9,323 nt of DNA from Promethearchaeum sp. GTDB lineage: Archaea; Asgardarchaeota; Lokiarchaeia; Sigyniarchaeales; Promethearchaeaceae. The notes beneath the pieces are model-generated. The model was not told the DNA's origin. It saw nothing but the letters and a program-made list of their open reading frames with translations, and ran no database searches. Of the stretch, positions 1 through 5,199 are shown in pieces. The stretch is taken from positions 1 to 9,323 of the forward strand of contig JAUWPK010000117.1 in NCBI GenBank assembly GCA_030611625.1, written 5' to 3'. The position numbers and the translations under genes were made by a program. Within the stretch, counting starts at the first letter, position 1; each line of letters opens with the position of its first letter.

Positions 1-195
1 AACGCCCCCATGTTGAAGGATATCGAGAATATAAATTACACTTCCAGTATGTAATCTTAAAGCTGAGCGAAAGTGATTTGAACTTCTATTTTTCCTAAAA
101 CCACTCCTTTGGGAACTTCCTCTATAACTTCCTTGAGATCTGTTGTCTCTTTTTCTCCTATCTCCATCATATCTTTGGTTTCTTCTATCGCTCAT
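1..195 (-). CDS. DUF655-like putative RNA-binding protein, N-terminal 65 residues (runs off window)
   Basis: The minus-strand frame opens with ATG at 195-193 and has no stop before the window edge, so only the first 65 residues are visible. Residues 2-47 form a disordered, basic tail with 13 Arg plus many Ser, Gly, Asn and Gln. An ordered segment starts at about residue 50 (TGSVIYILDILQHGG), resembling the 'YxxVLDxLPHG' opening of the archaeal DUF655 family, which has an OB-like fold plus helix-hairpin-helix and is thought to bind nucleic acid. Position supports this: in many archaea a DUF655 gene follows L21e and rpoF, as here. A purine-rich GGAAGG stretch lies just upstream of the start. 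The basic RS/RG-rich tail is not part of the core DUF655 domain and looks like an added RNA-binding extension. The name rests on about 15 residues plus gene order, so it is probable rather than proven. Confidence 0.6.
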   Translation of the reverse strand, partial: MSDRRNQRYDGDRRKRDNRSQGSYRGSSQRSGFRKNRSSNHFRSALRLHTGSVIYILDILQHGGV

Positions 196-235
196 TTCTC
201 AATCCTTCCAAATATGCTTTTATTCTTTTTTTTTA

Positions 236-252
236 TATTTTCTATATATTAC
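236..252 (-). promoter_or_regulatory. Candidate TATA region for the DUF655 gene
   Basis: On the minus strand an AATATATAGAAAAT stretch lies about 45-55 nt before the ATG at 195. An archaeal start site about 25 nt downstream would give a short leader. The surrounding sequence is very AT-rich, so chance matches are easy. Confidence 0.3.
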
Positions 253-266
253 ATTATATTTCTTAT

Positions 267-344
267 TTAGAGTGGTTTATTTGTTCCCCGAATCTTTAAT
301 ATTTTTCCCCTCTTAACCATCGAATTAAAATTACAGTGGTTTAT
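267..344. repeat. Pair of 14-bp direct repeats
   Basis: TTAGAGTGGTTTAT at 267-280 and TTACAGTGGTTTAT at 331-344 match at 13 of 14 positions, 64 bases apart. The shared core AGTGGTTTAT (ATAAACCACT on the minus strand) is GC-richer than its surroundings. It lies upstream of the putative DUF655 promoter, so regulatory sites are possible. Function is unknown. Confidence 0.45.
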
Positions 345-485
345 CCTTTACTGCCTTAAGAATTATTAGAGGTGGGTCTAGATTCATTTTCAATCACTTG
401 AAGAATTATGTTACTGCTTACTATTATAATTTAAAATTAAGCAAATATAAAGCTAACCAAAAATAGTCGTCTGAATGGGATATGT

Positions 486-493
486 AAAAAAAA
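486..493 (-). terminator. Oligo-T terminator after rpoF
   Basis: Eight consecutive T on the minus strand begin 10 nt after the rpoF stop codon. Archaeal RNA polymerase terminates at such T tracts without needing a strong hairpin. Flanking A/T runs make a weak AT-only palindrome. Confidence 0.45.
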
Positions 494-503
494 TTTAGTT
501 TTT

Positions 504-863
504 TTAAGCTTGTAAGTCCCTAATTTTTTGTATCATTATTTCTAATTCTTCTTTAGACAAAACTCTAAGAGTAGGGTCTTTTTCTAAAATTACGCGTAAT
601 TCTTGATGGTAATTTGGGTCAATATTGACAATCTGAATCGCATATTCAAGATCCATTGAGTAATCTTTTACAAGCATTTTCATTATATTCTTGGCTACAT
701 CAGATGACATTTTTGAGAAGTTATGTACATACTCATAAGTCGCTTCTTGAAACGGATCGGGTTGGATTGATTCAATTTTATCCATTTTTTCGAATAATTC
801 TTCCATAATTTCTTTAACTTCGGGAATTGAAACCATTTCCTCTTTTATAATTTTCTTTACCAT
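504..863 (-). CDS. rpoF: DNA-directed RNA polymerase subunit Rpb4/RpoF
   Basis: This is archaeal RNA polymerase subunit F (eukaryotic Rpb4), which pairs with Rpb7/RpoE to form the stalk that contacts nascent RNA and aids initiation and termination. The protein has 119 residues, normal for the family. It opens with the MVKKIIKEEMVSIPEVKEIM segment. A central helix (about 37-70, with YEYVHNFSKM) follows, then the HRDC-like C-terminal region with NIDPNYHQELRVILEKD and LSKEELEIMIQKI. I chose ATG at 863-861, about 10 nt after an AAGGA. Upstream in-frame TTG (872) or GTG (869) starts would add three or two residues, giving at most 122. It lies 43 bases after rpl21e, with no terminator-like tract of note between, so the two are probably co-transcribed. 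L21e followed by rpoF is a conserved archaeal order. Confidence 0.92.
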   Translation of the reverse strand: MVKKIIKEEMVSIPEVKEIMEELFEKMDKIESIQPDPFQEATYEYVHNFSKMSSDVAKNIMKMLVKDYSMDLEYAIQIVNIDPNYHQELRVILEKDPTLRVLSKEELEIMIQKIRDLQA

Positions 864-906
864 ATTCACCAAATCCTTATTTTCAATAATTAAAATAAAA
901 AATATC

Positions 907-1227
907 TTATTTCTTTGCTATTTCTAGTTGATGGCCTTTGTTTAAGCGAAGGTGCTCCCGTCCTAAGAACATGGTTTTCATTTTATTTCCATCTTTAACA
1001 TGGACCCCATAACAGCGCCCCCGTTCTTCAAATACAACACCTGTTTTGCCGTGAAATCGCCTGTGTGGAAATCCTCTCTTCTGAAATGATGGGTCCCCGA
1101 TAATATCTACTTTATCGTCAATTTTGTAATCTACCATAAATTTGGAAAGGCCAGGTAGCCCTCGTTTTCTTACTTTTTTGCGAAAAATTCTTCTTGTCTT
1201 GCTACGATATCCATGATGTCTCGTCAA
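907..1227 (-). CDS. rpl21e: Large ribosomal subunit protein L21e
   Basis: A 106-residue basic ribosomal protein of the archaeal/eukaryotic L21e family, a component of the 50S (60S) subunit. The basic N terminus (HGYRSKTRRIFRKKVRKRGL) precedes the SH3-like barrel, with KIDDKVDIIGDPSFQ, the family signature PHRRFHGKTGVV (about residues 54-65), then GRCYGVHVKDG and a C-terminal GREHLRLNKGH. The start is a TTG at 1227-1225. There is no upstream in-frame ATG, and a clear GGTGA ribosome binding site sits 7 nt before the TTG, so the non-AUG start is well supported. The C terminus runs about 10 residues beyond the EHL motif where many archaeal L21e proteins end. rpoF follows directly downstream. Confidence 0.95.
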   Translation of the reverse strand: MTRHHGYRSKTRRIFRKKVRKRGLPGLSKFMVDYKIDDKVDIIGDPSFQKRGFPHRRFHGKTGVVFEERGRCYGVHVKDGNKMKTMFLGREHLRLNKGHQLEIAKK

Positions 1228-1234
1228 TACTTAT

Positions 1235-1239
1235 TCACC
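1235..1239 (-). promoter_or_regulatory. GGTGA ribosome binding site fixing the TTG start of L21e
   Basis: GGTGA is the core archaeal Shine-Dalgarno sequence. It stands 7 nt before the TTG at 1227, with no competing ATG nearby, and so decides the start codon. Confidence 0.75.
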
Positions 1240-1243
1240 TATA

Positions 1244-1252
1244 TTTATATAA
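1244..1252 (-). promoter_or_regulatory. TATA-like TTATATAAA before L21e
   Basis: A good TATA match on the minus strand, but its centre is only about 20 nt before the TTG. It would place transcription start inside or at the start codon, which conflicts with the GGTGA site. It may be fortuitous, or the start may be read from a longer transcript. Confidence 0.25.
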
Positions 1253-1259
1253 CTACAAG

Positions 1260-1285
1260 AAAAAAAAAGAAAGATTTGTAAAAAA
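1260..1285 (-). terminator. Oligo-T tracts after the M42 peptidase gene
   Basis: On the minus strand a T6 (1285-1280) and a T9 (1268-1260) follow the M42 stop by about 30-55 nt. These fit archaeal T-tract termination and would partly separate the peptidase from rpl21e. Confidence 0.4.
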
Positions 1286-1316
1286 TTTTATGATTTTTGT
1301 CAATTTCAACATATTT

Positions 1317-2000
1317 TTATTTAGGAATGAAGGACATTTCTTTTGTAATTTTTTGAATTACGGCAACGCTTAATCTCACTATCATATCTACATCAAATAA
1401 ATTAACAACTTCACTCATTGAATGCATATATCGGTTTGGAATACCAATAAGTGCGGTTGCAACTCCTGAACGAGTCATTTGAATAGAGCGAGCATCAGTC
1501 CCAGTTGCCCTTGGCGCAGCTAGTAATTGGTATGGCATATCTAATTCTTTTGCGGTATTAACAAAAAGATCAAAAAGAATTGGGTTAATATTGGGACCTC
1601 TTACGATAACAGGGCCGCCACCCATCTTAATGATTCCTATATCACTTTCTTTCATATCTGGTGAATCACTAGCAAATGTCACATCATAGGCAATTCCAAC
1701 TTGTGGGTTAACAGAATATGAAGATGTTATGGCTCCACGTGTTCCGATTTCTTCTTGAGTTGTGGATACTGCATGAACTGAACCTCCAAATTCGGTTCCT
1801 TTCAGTTTTCTTAGAACTTCTGCAATTATAAAAGTTCCAATTTTATCATCAAAGCATCTGGAAACTACTAAGTCACCTTTTCCTAGTGGTGAATATGAAT
1901 GTTCAAATATAATTGGATCACCGATATCTATGCCTAATTCCTTAATTACTTCATCACGGGAAGTTGCTCCTATGTCAATGAATTGTTGGTCAAGTTTCAC
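1317..2000 (-). CDS. M42 family metallo-aminopeptidase, C-terminal part (second frame)
   Basis: This carries most of the catalytic domain of an M42 (PepA/TET/FrvX-type) di-metal aminopeptidase, a cytosolic enzyme that trims peptides and typically assembles into a hollow dodecamer. Visible motifs in this part are FDDKIG (bridging Asp, residues 51-52), the TQEEIGTRGA block (catalytic Glu83 and metal ligand Glu84), YDVTFASD (metal-binding Asp about 106) and NRYMHSMSE (metal-ligand His193). The frame is open upstream of the GTG at 2000 to the A-run at 2040-2045, encoding AIHLQKPEERKNV, which exactly matches the family sequence before FIDIGA. The true protein therefore almost certainly continues from the upstream frame by a -1 shift, giving about 368 residues. 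Independent initiation at the GTG, overlapping the upstream stop as TAGTG, is possible. It would lack the first metal ligands and the start of the fold. Confidence 0.85.
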   Translation of the reverse strand: MKLDQQFIDIGATSRDEVIKELGIDIGDPIIFEHSYSPLGKGDLVVSRCFDDKIGTFIIAEVLRKLKGTEFGGSVHAVSTTQEEIGTRGAITSSYSVNPQVGIAYDVTFASDSPDMKESDIGIIKMGGGPVIVRGPNINPILFDLFVNTAKELDMPYQLLAAPRATGTDARSIQMTRSGVATALIGIPNRYMHSMSEVVNLFDVDMIVRLSVAVIQKITKEMSFIPK

Positions 2001-2422
2001 TACATTTTTCCGTTCTTCAGGTTTTTGAAGATGAATTGCTTTTTTCCAATAACACCTAATACTTTGCCTTTTGATCGAGTTAAAATACGAACTCTGTTTC
2101 CTGGAGTTAAATGGGCATCAACTCCTCCGAGCTGGTGAAATCGAATAAATCCTTTCTCGTCTATGTATTTGACTTGAAGACCGACTTCATCGACATGCCC
2201 CATTAGCACAATTCTTGGGTCACCTTCAAGGTTTAGAACAGCATCTACATTTCCCATAACATCTGTTTCAATTTTATCTGCAATATTATTCAAATATTCT
2301 CGGTAAACAGATTGGGCTGGTTGTTCAAATCCGGTTGGACTTGGAGCATTTACCAATTTTTCTAGAAATTCTTCATTAATAATTCTAGGTTTTTTTTCAG
2401 TTTTCTCAACTTTTTCAGACAT
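2000..2422 (-). CDS. M42 family metallo-aminopeptidase, N-terminal part (first frame)
   Basis: This 140-residue frame starts at ATG 2422-2420. After a charged tail (residues 1-12) it carries the M42 N-terminal region: FLEKLVNAPSPTGFE, the first metal site MGHVDEVG (His76, Asp78), then the start of the inserted dimerisation/PDZ-like domain (GFIRFHQLGGVDAHLTPGNRV) up to VLGVIGKK at 121-128. After residue 128 the frame diverges into an unrelated 12-residue tail (QFIFKNLKNGKM) and stops at TAG 2002-2000. The family sequence continues in the -1 frame from the same point (AIHLQKPEER). The N-terminal part alone cannot form an active site. No Shine-Dalgarno site precedes the ATG, and a TATA-like box about 40 nt upstream implies a short leader or near-leaderless message. 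Sequencing or assembly loss of one A in the run is the simplest alternative to recoding. Confidence 0.85.
   Translation of the reverse strand: MSEKVEKTEKKPRIINEEFLEKLVNAPSPTGFEQPAQSVYREYLNNIADKIETDVMGNVDAVLNLEGDPRIVLMGHVDEVGLQVKYIDEKGFIRFHQLGGVDAHLTPGNRVRILTRSKGKVLGVIGKKQFIFKNLKNGKM
2014..2045 (-). promoter_or_regulatory. Candidate programmed -1 frameshift site (A AAA AAG heptamer plus hairpin)
   Basis: On the minus strand the upstream frame reads GGA AAA AAG, which places A AAA AAG (2045-2039) in the exact X XXY YYZ phase of a -1 slippery heptamer. This is the same heptamer used by E. coli dnaX. After a 7-nt spacer (2038-2032) comes a perfect 6-bp stem, TCTTCA (2031-2026) with TGAAGA (2019-2014), closing a 6-nt loop. 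A -1 slip yields ...VIGKK-AIHLQKPEER..., the expected M42 sequence. The hairpin is short and A/T-rich, hence weak as a stimulator. A missing A in the six-A run would produce the same picture. Confidence 0.5.
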
Positions 2423-2460
2423 GGATGATAAAGATTTTTTTAATATTTGGTTTTTTTTAA

Positions 2461-2468
2461 ATTTAAAA
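2461..2468 (-). promoter_or_regulatory. Candidate TATA box of the M42 gene
   Basis: TTTTAAAT on the minus strand, preceded by purines (GGAGAA), lies about 40 nt before the ATG. Transcription would start near 2436 with a leader of about 14 nt, consistent with the lack of a ribosome binding site. Confidence 0.35.
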
Positions 2469-2508
2469 TTCTCCTAACTGATTGACATTTGAAGGGTGAA
2501 GATAAGAA

Positions 2509-2543
2509 TTAAGATTTAATGTATACTCTCGAATTAATCTTAA
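2509..2543. repeat. Imperfect inverted repeat, 11-bp arms
   Basis: TTAAGATTTAAT (2509-2520) pairs with ATTAATCTTAA (2533-2543) with a single bulged T and a 12-nt loop. It lies between the two divergent promoters, so it could be an operator or an RNA hairpin. AT-rich sequence raises the chance of coincidence. Confidence 0.4.
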
Positions 2544-2608
2544 AGAATGTTGTAAATTTGGGCAATGTATTTACATCCCACAACAAAATGAAGAAAAATA
2601 AGGCTATC

Positions 2609-2616
2609 TTATATAA
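2609..2616 (+). promoter_or_regulatory. Candidate upstream promoter (TATA box) for the NfeD operon or a short RNA
   Basis: TTATATAA is a near-consensus archaeal TATA box. Transcription would begin near 2640, giving a leader of about 155 nt before the NfeD ATG that passes through the hairpins and T7 at 2661-2690. Confidence 0.4.
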
Positions 2617-2660
2617 TTTCCTTGATGAATTCTCGATATAAAAAACACATGAATACATAC

Positions 2661-2690
2661 GGATCCATATGATCCCATAGGGATTTTTTT
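2661..2690 (+). terminator. Attenuator-like overlapping hairpins ending in T7
   Basis: Two perfect short inverted repeats overlap. GGATC (2661-2665) pairs with GATCC (2671-2675) across CATAT, and ATCCC (2672-2676) pairs with GGGAT (2680-2684) across ATA. They share 2672-2675, so they cannot form together. The second is directly followed by seven T (2684-2690), like an intrinsic terminator. It lies about 20 nt after the start site predicted from the TATA box at 2609. Whether this archaeon uses hairpin attenuation is not known. Confidence 0.4.
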
Positions 2691-2711
2691 AATTTGATTA
2701 AGTTCCTTATA

Positions 2712-2719
2712 CTATATAG
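2712..2719 (+). promoter_or_regulatory. Candidate proximal TATA box for the NfeD-SPFH operon
   Basis: CTATATAG lies about 80 nt before the NfeD start. It predicts transcription start near 2742, past the T7 terminator-like element, with a leader of about 55 nt containing the GGAG ribosome binding site. Confidence 0.4.
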
Positions 2720-2784
2720 GGCAGTTAAGATCACATGATCATAATCGTCAGTGGACTTTAGGATTCGAGATTTTAACACCCAAC

Positions 2785-2788
2785 GGAG
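2785..2788 (+). promoter_or_regulatory. GGAG ribosome binding site of the NfeD gene
   Basis: GGAG stands 7 nt before the ATG at 2796 (10 nt before the adjacent ATG at 2799). It favours these over an in-frame GTG at 2751, which has no comparable site and would add a charged 15-residue extension before the first membrane helix. Confidence 0.6.
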
Positions 2789-2795
2789 ATATAGA

Positions 2796-3653
2796 ATGAT
2801 GTGGCATGAAATTGTATTTTCATTATGTGTAGGTGCTTTAGTTTCAGGATTTATTCTAACATTAATACTTTCCATAATGGCGGCTTCCAATTTTTCGAAT
2901 CAAGAGGCTGGAGATAATGATATTTCTGAAAATTTTGACGAAGCTGGGGAATTTGGAACAGATAGTGCAGAATCTGACTTTGATGGGGATATCAACTCAG
3001 ATATTGATGCTGGAGAAATTGATTATAATCCTGATTCAGATATAGACCTTGAAGTAGATACAGAGTTTGAAGTTGAAACTGACATTGATTCTGACTTTGA
3101 AATTGACGAAGATATTGATATTGGACCTTCTATTGAAAGTGACTTCTCTACTGGTGAAAGTGAATTTATAAATTTTGAAAATCAAACTCCAATGTCTTTA
3201 ATTTTTTCCTTATATCTTCTATGGTTTGGGGTTATTGGAACTTCTACTTATGATCTTTTCTCAAATTCATGGATGTGGATCTGGGTGCTATTAATTTTAA
3301 TTTGCCCAGTAGCCTTTGTTAAAACAGTAAGTAAATTTTGGAGAAAAATATCTAAAAACACTGCATATCGAGTGAGAGTAGGAAATCAATTATTAGGACG
3401 TGAAGCTATTGTCAAAATAGCCGTTTCTGCTGAGGGAGGGGTTGTATCTGTCAAATCTGCAAGTGCTGTTCAACAAATTGGAGTGAAATCACTACACGAA
3501 TTATCTTGGTTCCATTCAGGAATGACGGTTTATATCTGTGAATATAAAGATAGGATGTACTTTGTTGATGACAATCCAGCAAGCGTGAAATTGAACTTAT
3601 CTCATTATAGGAAACATAACAAAATAATCAGAATTTCTACATTGCAAAAATAA
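2796..3653 (+). CDS. NfeD-like membrane protein with a long acidic insert
   Basis: NfeD/YuaF-type proteins sit in the membrane next to SPFH proteins and present a small OB-fold domain. From the ATG at 2796 the product is 285 residues. A hydrophobic helix spans about 6-29. Residues 34-130 form an insert with 37 Asp/Glu in 97 and no Lys or Arg, much of it alternating acidic and Ile/Phe/Val (for example DSDIDLEVDTEFEVETDID). Two more helices follow (about 133-150 and 159-175), then a basic stretch (KFWRKISK). The C-terminal OB fold lies at about 195-265, with the typical LLGREAIVKI opening, GGVVSVKS and GMTVYICEYKDRMYFV. The basic stretch implies a cytosolic OB domain by the positive-inside rule, which with three helices would put the acidic insert inside as well. 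If the first helix is a signal peptide or topology differs, it would be outside. The SPFH gene follows after 56 bases with no terminator, so one operon is likely. Ordinary NfeD proteins are shorter and lack this insert. Confidence 0.85.
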   Translation: MMWHEIVFSLCVGALVSGFILTLILSIMAASNFSNQEAGDNDISENFDEAGEFGTDSAESDFDGDINSDIDAGEIDYNPDSDIDLEVDTEFEVETDIDSDFEIDEDIDIGPSIESDFSTGESEFINFENQTPMSLIFSLYLLWFGVIGTSTYDLFSNSWMWIWVLLILICPVAFVKTVSKFWRKISKNTAYRVRVGNQLLGREAIVKIAVSAEGGVVSVKSASAVQQIGVKSLHELSWFHSGMTVYICEYKDRMYFVDDNPASVKLNLSHYRKHNKIIRISTLQK

Positions 3654-3709
3654 ACTAATATTAATAAAAATAGTAATAAAAAAAATAAAAATAAAGAGAA
3701 AATAAAAAA

Positions 3710-4933
3710 ATGATTTATGCTGAATTTAGTATGAGTGTGGCAGGGATAGTAATAATTATTGTCCTGTCAATAGTATTGATCGCAGTATTCTTTGCGAGCA
3801 GATACAGAAAGTTCAAAACGAATGAATATGTTATTCATTTAAGGAATGGTAAGGTTGCTTCATCTGGTAGGGGTGGAAAAATTATAAAATTACCTTTGAT
3901 CGATGAAATTGTTGTAATTCCTACAACCACAAGGAAGACTTTGTTGAATTCTTCAGATAAAATTTTGTCCCGAGAATTTCAAGATGTAAAAATAAGCGCT
4001 ATTCTCTATTGGCGTGTTTCAGAGCCAGAAATATCGTTTAATGCTGTAGTGTGGGATGCACGATCACCTGATTATGTCGAAAGAGTGCTTAGTACCGCAA
4101 CTGAGGCAATAATTCGTACCACATGTGCCAGCTTAACGGTTGAAACCATTATTTGCGATCGAACTGAGATAATCAAAACGATAACAGATCAATTGTTAAA
4201 CTTAACAAAAGATTGGGGAATCGTAATAGAGTCTCTGGAAATTATTGAAGTTCAAGTTTTAGATAAAGATCTGAAAGACAACATGGAAGCAGTTAAAAAA
4301 ATTCAAGAACAACAACGCGCTCGATTAGCAAACGCTGATGCAAAAGAACTTTACAGATTAAGAGAAATCGATGTCAGCCGACAAGCAGAATTAGCCCAGA
4401 AAGAAATGGCGATTCAAATTCAACAGCGAGAGTTAATTCGTGTAGAAATTGAAGCTGAAGCTTACAAGAAAGCAACTCTCATCAGAGCAGAAGCTGATGC
4501 ACAAGCTATAAAAATGAAAGTGCTCGCAGAAAAAGAAGCTGAAGCTACTGGAATTCGCTTAAAAATGACCGCCCAAGCGGAAGGTTTCCAAAAACAAATC
4601 GATGCGATTAATTCTGGTGATCAAAACTTCATTAGTTTGAAATTAATCGAAAAAATGCCAGAGATATATAAGAACATTTCTCCTGATAAGATGATTGTCA
4701 TGGGTGAAGGAAACCAAAGTTTCAATAGTATCTTGGGGAGTATTCTTCCATTAATGCAAATTCTTCCTGAATTTAATTCCCAAATTAAGGGAGTAGCTAA
4801 GAAAACCGAAGATAAACTTAATAAGCAAATAAAAGAGAAAGGAGATTTTGAAGATTCAGAACTTGAAAACTTTCAAGACGTAATCCAGATAGAGACTCCA
4901 ATTAACAGGCATGGTATAAAGGTAAAGAAATAA
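3710..4933 (+). CDS. Flotillin-like SPFH/Band 7 membrane protein
   Basis: SPFH proteins oligomerise into rings or patches on the membrane and organise microdomains and membrane-protein quality control. The 407-residue product starts at ATG 3710 after an A-rich leader with no good ribosome binding site. It has one N-terminal helix (about 9-29) followed by a basic SRYRKFK. An SPFH domain follows (about 35-190), including NEYVIHLRNGK, GGKIIKLPLIDEIVVI, DVKISAILYWRV and GIVIESLEIIEVQVLDKDL. A long flotillin-type coiled coil (about 190-310) has the Glu/Ala repeats IEAEAYKKA, IRAEADAQAI and EKEAEATG. An oligomerisation-like segment (about 307-350) and a charged, probably disordered tail complete it. 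The NfeD partner is encoded directly upstream, the arrangement seen for flotillins and stomatin-like proteins in bacteria and archaea. Domain order matches flotillin (YuaG/FloT-like) better than HflK/HflC. Confidence 0.93.
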   Translation: MIYAEFSMSVAGIVIIIVLSIVLIAVFFASRYRKFKTNEYVIHLRNGKVASSGRGGKIIKLPLIDEIVVIPTTTRKTLLNSSDKILSREFQDVKISAILYWRVSEPEISFNAVVWDARSPDYVERVLSTATEAIIRTTCASLTVETIICDRTEIIKTITDQLLNLTKDWGIVIESLEIIEVQVLDKDLKDNMEAVKKIQEQQRARLANADAKELYRLREIDVSRQAELAQKEMAIQIQQRELIRVEIEAEAYKKATLIRAEADAQAIKMKVLAEKEAEATGIRLKMTAQAEGFQKQIDAINSGDQNFISLKLIEKMPEIYKNISPDKMIVMGEGNQSFNSILGSILPLMQILPEFNSQIKGVAKKTEDKLNKQIKEKGDFEDSELENFQDVIQIETPINRHGIKVKK

Positions 4934-4934
4934 G

Positions 4935-5027
4935 ATGGAAACTAGTCTATTATGTCATTATATCAAAGCGAGAGTATCTGAAGAATGTATTGCGAAAATG
5001 TTGAAAGAATTTAAAAATCAAGGGTAG
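4935..5027 (+). CDS. Possible 30-residue microprotein downstream of SPFH
   Basis: An ATG begins one base after the SPFH stop (TAA-G-ATG) and the frame runs 30 codons to TAG. The N-terminal half holds Cys7-His8 and the C-terminal half (SEECIAKMLKEFKNQG) looks like a short amphipathic helix with Cys18. The spacing would allow translational coupling to the SPFH gene, but there is no clear ribosome binding site and no recognised family. It may be a chance frame. Confidence 0.3.
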   Translation: METSLLCHYIKARVSEECIAKMLKEFKNQG

Positions 5028-5074
5028 AAATTAGTTTCAGTGATTTCAATTTCGGACCATAATATAAATGGCTA

Positions 5075-5102
5075 TTTTTTTCAACGAACGAACTAATTTT
5101 TT
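5075..5102 (+). terminator. Oligo-T terminator of the NfeD-SPFH operon
   Basis: T7 at 5075-5081 and T6 at 5097-5102, followed by further T-rich sequence, lie 50-75 nt after the last candidate stop. This fits archaeal T-tract termination. Confidence 0.5.
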
Positions 5103-5154
5103 ATTATTTTTTAGAAATTTCTTATATTTTTTACAAAGTTTTAACACTTTCGAC

Positions 5155-5169
5155 AAAAAGATTTATTAA
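5155..5169 (+). promoter_or_regulatory. Candidate promoter of the giant membrane protein gene
   Basis: AAAAAG (BRE-like) followed by TTTATTAA (5162-5169) precedes the ATG at 5200 by about 30 nt, predicting a start near 5190 and a leader of about 10 nt. An AGGA (5190-5193) 6 nt before the ATG would then lie at the very 5' end of the message. Confidence 0.4.
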
Positions 5170-5199
5170 GAACTTGTTAAATATTAAATAGGAATACTT

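Larger units (their letters stand above)
196..503. other. Intergenic stretch between rpoF and the DUF655 gene (308 bases)
   Basis: No reading frame of useful length is open on either strand, and I see no tRNA fold or C/D-box layout. It holds an oligo-T tract just after rpoF (minus strand), two near-identical 14-mers 64 bases apart, and a TATA-like stretch in front of the DUF655 gene. A gap this long inside a normally tight cluster suggests that the DUF655 gene has its own promoter here. Confidence 0.6.
2423..2795. other. Divergent intergenic region between the M42 gene and the NfeD gene
   Basis: There are 373 bases with no credible gene. It contains the M42 promoter candidate on the left, an imperfect inverted repeat at 2509-2543, a TATA box at 2609-2616, an attenuator-like structure at 2661-2690, a second TATA box at 2712-2719, and a small palindrome GATCA-CA-TGATC at 2729-2740 close to the start site expected from that second box. 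Confidence 0.55.

Noticed and set aside
486..505. A/T palindrome after rpoF as a hairpin terminator
   Set aside because: The arms are pure A/T runs (A8 and T7) that occur easily by chance. Only the T tract is kept as a terminator signal.
1317..2422. M42 gene as a decayed pseudogene
   Set aside because: The frame break is the only lesion. All catalytic and metal-binding motifs are intact on both sides, so decay is not supported; error or recoding fits better.
2588..2641. 17-codon plus-strand frame starting MKKNKAILYN
   Set aside because: It is too short, has no ribosome binding site, and overlaps the TATA box at 2609.
2751..2795. GTG at 2751 as the NfeD start
   Set aside because: The GGAG site lies 7 nt before the ATG at 2796, and the extension is a charged non-family sequence. 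The GTG is only the longest possible start.
2609..2890. 93-codon minus-strand frame across the intergenic region and NfeD start
   Set aside because: It overlaps the NfeD coding start antisense, has no ribosome binding site or recognisable family, and is explained by AT-rich sequence.
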